NCBI GenBank assembly: GCA_951230915.1
Contig: OX579633.1
Span: forward strand, 55,380,029-55,444,028
Source of the DNA: Antitrichia curtipendula
Lineage: Eukaryota; Streptophyta; Bryopsida; Hypnales; Leucodontaceae
DNA: 64,000 nucleotides
Reading direction: 5' to 3'
Numbering within the stretch: the stretch's first letter is position 1; every line of letters starts with the position of its first letter. Below the pieces are notes generated by a model, which saw nothing but the letters and a program-made list of their open reading frames with translations, was not told where the DNA came from and did not search any database. Position numbers and translations under genes: made by a program. Below are positions 60,519-64,000 of this stretch, piece by piece.

Positions 60519-62386
60519 TTTATCCCTAAAGTCCTGAAGTTCCTATAGGGGACTTTTGGGATTTTGGTTAGGTTTGTGTAATCTCAATTTTTGACATGAT
60601 TTTCTGAAAAAGAAATCTGAATGTAGGAAATTGAATTAGTGTTTTTTTTAAATATAGTTTTAATTTCAATTAGTGCCAAGAACAAAAGTTATGCCACCAT
60701 GAGTCTAAAAAGCAACTTGAGAGACAGTCCAAAAGAATCACAAATAGTTGAATTTTTTTAATTTTTAATTTTTTTTTCCAAAGATTATATAATTTTTTTC
60801 ATGTAAAGTTTTGATTCATTCTACTTGGACTAGTGATGAGAAAGTTATGGACAATCTTATTTATGGGCAATCTAAGCATCTTTTTGTAAAAATAACTTAT
60901 TGAATCCATTTTTTAATGCAATTTTTATAATTTTTCAAAAATAATTGTTAGGTAAGGTTAAATTTGATTGCCAGAACAATCTTACCATTGGGATTATTGC
61001 ATTTCAATTCCATCTTAGAGCTATTAACGGTTTAGTTATCCCTTCAATTTTGAACCTACTTCTACTTAACAATTTTGTTATGATTAAAAATTAATGTTTT
61101 TTAGATTGATTTTTTTCCTCTAAATCTTCAACTCAATTCTTCAAAATAAAAATTAGAAAATCAAAATCAATAGTGTAAAACTTTTAAGTTACAAAGATTC
61201 AAAGCCAAAAAATTTAATCAATCAACGTAGTAAAAAAATTTGTTTTCTTCACTTCAATCCCTAAAGTGAAGAGACTATGTTTTCACCAAAAATGCTCCAG
61301 AACTGCTATTTCTAATATAAGTACCAAATTTTCGAAAAAGAAAAATTTGGAAAAATTTAACTTGAGGATCTTGTGTTAAACTAGTTTGAAAAGTCGTGGG
61401 AAAATTTTCAGAAATTTCCACCATGTGAATTGCAAGATAATAGCGTTTGAATTGACAAAAATCTTTTTTTGTCCCTGCAAAAATCCGGGCAGCTGCTCTT
61501 CACAAGGTCACATTTGTATGAACAAATGTCCCAAATGGTGGTTACTCTTTGGATTAATTCTTCAAGGCAAGTTGGCTACATTCTTAAAAAATTTCAGATC
61601 ATTTGGAATTGTAAAACATATAGGAAAAAAATAGTAAGTGTAAAGATGTAGATAATGTTCAAAACACTAAATTGTTAAGAATTTAAATATAGAATTGAAA
61701 AATGCCAATCTCAACGGTTGTAATGTTGTAATAAACAATCTACACCACATGTTGTATTTTTTTTTCAAAAATATTGAAAATTGAGTTAAATAAAGGACTT
61801 CAAAGTTTATCTTAGAGTAGAGATTCCATAACTATCCACAAACTAAAACTCCTCATAACTTTCATTTCATTAATCCAAATGGAATGATTCAAAGCTTCCC
61901 ATGTATATATAAATCTAAATAACCAATTTCAATTTTTTATTTTTTTAAAAAGTGATTTTTAAAGAAGTTTTTTTAGCTGCTCGGGCTACCCGCCGACCAA
62001 TGAAAATGACATCATGTAACAACTTTTTAACCCCGTAGTCAAAAGTTATGAAAATTGTTGGGCCTTAGAGCTACTCCTTGGACAAATCTTCTGTGAAAAC
62101 TTAAAAGAAAAAAAAAAAAAAATTCCAACCATAGTGAGCTGCCCAAAATTGCAATGTTGTCAAAAAATGGTATTTAGTCCTTTAGGGGTTAAATGCAAAT
62201 ATCTTGCAATCTACATAGTTAAAGTTTCTGAATTTTTTTCCATGCATCTTTATACTAGTGTAGTACAAGATCCTATGGTTAGATATGTTAATAAAAACAA
62301 TTTTAAAAGTTGTTTACTCTTTGCAACAAAAATGGCAGTTTTGAGTGGATTTTGATGAAATAAGGCCTTAGATTTTTAGGAATTAA
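60519..62386. mobile_element. TTAA-flanked element, copy T6, with a nested copy
   Basis: Body 60523-62382. Starts TCCCTAAAGTCC and ends CTTAGATTTTTAGGAA; flanks TTTA (60519-60522) and TTAA (62383-62386). Removing the nested copy T7 (61258-62188 plus four bases) leaves about 925 bp, close to T3 (915 bp), and restores colinearity with T3 at 'cttcact...tgcaaatatcttgc'. No coding capacity. Confidence 0.7.
61254..62192. mobile_element. TTAA-flanked element, copy T7, nested in T6
   Basis: Body 61258-62188 (931 bp). Starts TCCCTAAAGTGAAG and ends GTCCTTTAGGGG; flanks TCAA (61254-61257) and TTAA (62189-62192). Its right third is a reverse match of the left end of T1 (508-860), for example 'catagtgagctgcccaaaattgc' against the start of T1. 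Confidence 0.72.
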
Positions 62387-62639
62387 AGGTTTGGTTGATG
62401 CTTTATTCCATGTGATTTACCTACCTACCTATCATTTCACAGGCTAAGAAACCTCAAAGAAAACAAATATGTATCATCTCAAATAGTAAGCATTTAATTT
62501 TTCTTAAATGATTCTTCAAAAATAACTTCTAAAAGTTATTACAAAATATTACGTGAGAATGGAGAGGAGAAAATTTATTGCAAAATCATTCATATTCAAT
62601 TCACATCCAGTTAAAAGCAATCTTTTCAATTTATAATTC

Positions 62640-63420
62640 AAACTTTACTAGTAAATATTGGTTTGACTCATTGTAGATTAGATTCAACCAATGGACACAA
62701 TTTAAAAAATTATAGTTCAGGTTGTAGCAAGAAACACATGTCTTTGGGGACTCAAAAAGGCCTATTTCAATGAAGATTATGACTTTTTGATTAAATATTT
62801 TTAAATGAAATAAAATATGGATCATTTATAATGCAATATAGCGTGTTTTAAAATTTTCAAACCCCAAAAAATTTATCCCTAAAATTTATGCACAAAAAAA
62901 GCATGATGGAAAATATCAAGAAAATGGACATTTTGTTTTTTAATTTTAAGAAAATAATAATAAAAACAAAACATAATAAAATAAATCATTTTTCCTAACT
63001 TAAAGGTGCTTTTACTCAATCATTTTCATCTTTGGGTTTAAAAATAAATAAATTATGTACTTGCGCAAAGGTAGTGCACTTTGAACACATGTGTAAGGTG
63101 GACAATTTATTAGTAGTAGTATAAATTCTTTTAGCCCAATTTCGAGCTTTTAATTTGCATTTATGGATCAAAAATAGTATTAAATTCCCCCCAAATGGCT
63201 AAGGTAGACATCCAATTGGGGGCTATTTATAAATAGTAAGAATAGTCTTTAAAAATATTCAAAAATTTATGTAATGTCTAAAACTATCACATGTACCTTC
63301 GTTTCAAATTTCATGTAAAACTAACATATGAAGCAATAGTTATGAGCAAAAAATCACATGTTCAAGGCCAAGGGGACAAAAAATAGGACAAGTATTTTTT
63401 GCAATCACTTGTTTATACTT
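62640..63420 (-). repeat. Dispersed AT-rich repeat B, copy 2
   Basis: Reverse-oriented match of 1630-2420 across its whole length, with many substitutions and indels. Confidence 0.65.
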
Positions 63421-63681
63421 TTGATTGAAATTAATCAACTAATATTTTTTCTAAACTCCACTTTATCTCCACATTTTCTAGAATTTGGACTACCTTTTTA
63501 TCTTTAAGAATGTCTCCAATAGAAATTTTAAACCATAGTTTTGAAATAATAAAGAAAAAATTAAACTAGTTTTATAGTTGGAGTTGGATCAATAACGCAT
63601 ATACAGTATTGATTTTTAAATCTTAAGTTAGATCAAATTTAAGGAAGTGACTCACTACATGAGTCTTTCAATAATTCCAAA

Positions 63682-63949
63682 TTAAATCTTTTAACATTAT
63701 AGTTTTTATTTAATCAATAAGCATGCATACATTAATAAATCTTTTAACATTATAGTTTTTATTTAATCAATAAGCATGCATACATTAATAAATCTTTTAA
63801 CATTATAGTTTTTATTTAATCAATAAGCATGCATACATTAATAAATCTTTTAACATTATAGTTTTTATTTAATCAATAAGCATGCATACATTAATAAATC
63901 TTTTAACATCATAGTTTTTATTTAATCAATAAGCATGCATACATTAATA
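63682..63949 (+). repeat. 53-bp tandem repeat, five copies
   Basis: The word 'aaatcttttaacat' recurs at 63684, 63737, 63790, 63843 and 63896, an exact 53-bp period. The units are identical except one base in the last ('acatcatag' for 'acattatag'). The sequence then leaves the repeat, so this is a complete, recent expansion. Confidence 0.93.
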
Positions 63950-64000
63950 AAACGTTAAAATCACAAATCATATCACATTAACATAATGGTGAAGGTTTTA

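Noticed and set aside
63682..63949. Possible CRISPR-like regular array
   Set aside because: Units are contiguous 53-bp repeats without unique spacers, in a plant nuclear context.

Overview
The window is plant (streptophyte) nuclear DNA. Three host genes have GT-AG introns and plant-type products: a WDR48/UAF1 homologue with the plant-type C-terminus, a 20S proteasome alpha-5 gene, and a member of a plant-only family of unknown function. They sit among large AT-rich stretches full of DNA transposons. The species cannot be told from the sequence. A Tc1-type DD34E transposase is unusual for seed plants and weakly hints at an early-diverging lineage, but that is inference.

Layout. 1-5.3 kb: AT-rich repeats, then a GC-richer stretch with internal duplications. 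5.3-23.0 kb: one 17.7-kb Mutator-like element (MULE) with perfect 42-bp terminal inverted repeats and a 9-bp target duplication (8/9 identical). It carries a decayed MULE transposase on the + strand. Convergent to it, on the - strand, is a very large multi-exon frame that starts with a C2HC-like zinc finger and ends in a Ulp1/SENP-type cysteine protease domain. A 3,483-bp second element (TGTCA...TGACA ends, 5-bp duplication GCGCG) interrupts the transposase. Removing it and one duplication restores the transposase frame. Near its right end the MULE also carries about six copies of a 131-bp hairpin-bearing tandem repeat. 23-28.4 kb: AT-rich DNA and a weak ORF built on an 18-bp minisatellite.

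28.5-35.0 kb (- strand): the WDR48 homologue, 19 exons, 771 codons, all junctions in phase, with a decayed duplicated block upstream. 37-42 kb: a TTAA-flanked element, a frameshifted Tc1 transposase and a Stowaway-like MITE. 42.6-45.5 kb (+ strand): proteasome alpha-5, 9 exons, 237 residues. 46.7-47.4 kb: a foldback MITE and a 102-bp tandem duplication. 49,418-49,617: assembly gap. 52.5-53.2 kb (- strand): the two-exon plant-specific gene. 55.4-64 kb: AT-rich DNA with a 73-bp satellite, nested TTAA elements and a 53-bp tandem array.

The most interesting content is (1) the MULE that pairs a transposase with a giant zinc-finger/Ulp1 protease frame, similar in principle to the Kaonashi (KI-MULE) elements of Arabidopsis, with a second transposon nested in it, and (2) a family of 0.9-1.1-kb elements with CCCCTAAAG ends and TTAA duplications, seven copies in 64 kb, including one nested inside another and one inside the satellite array.
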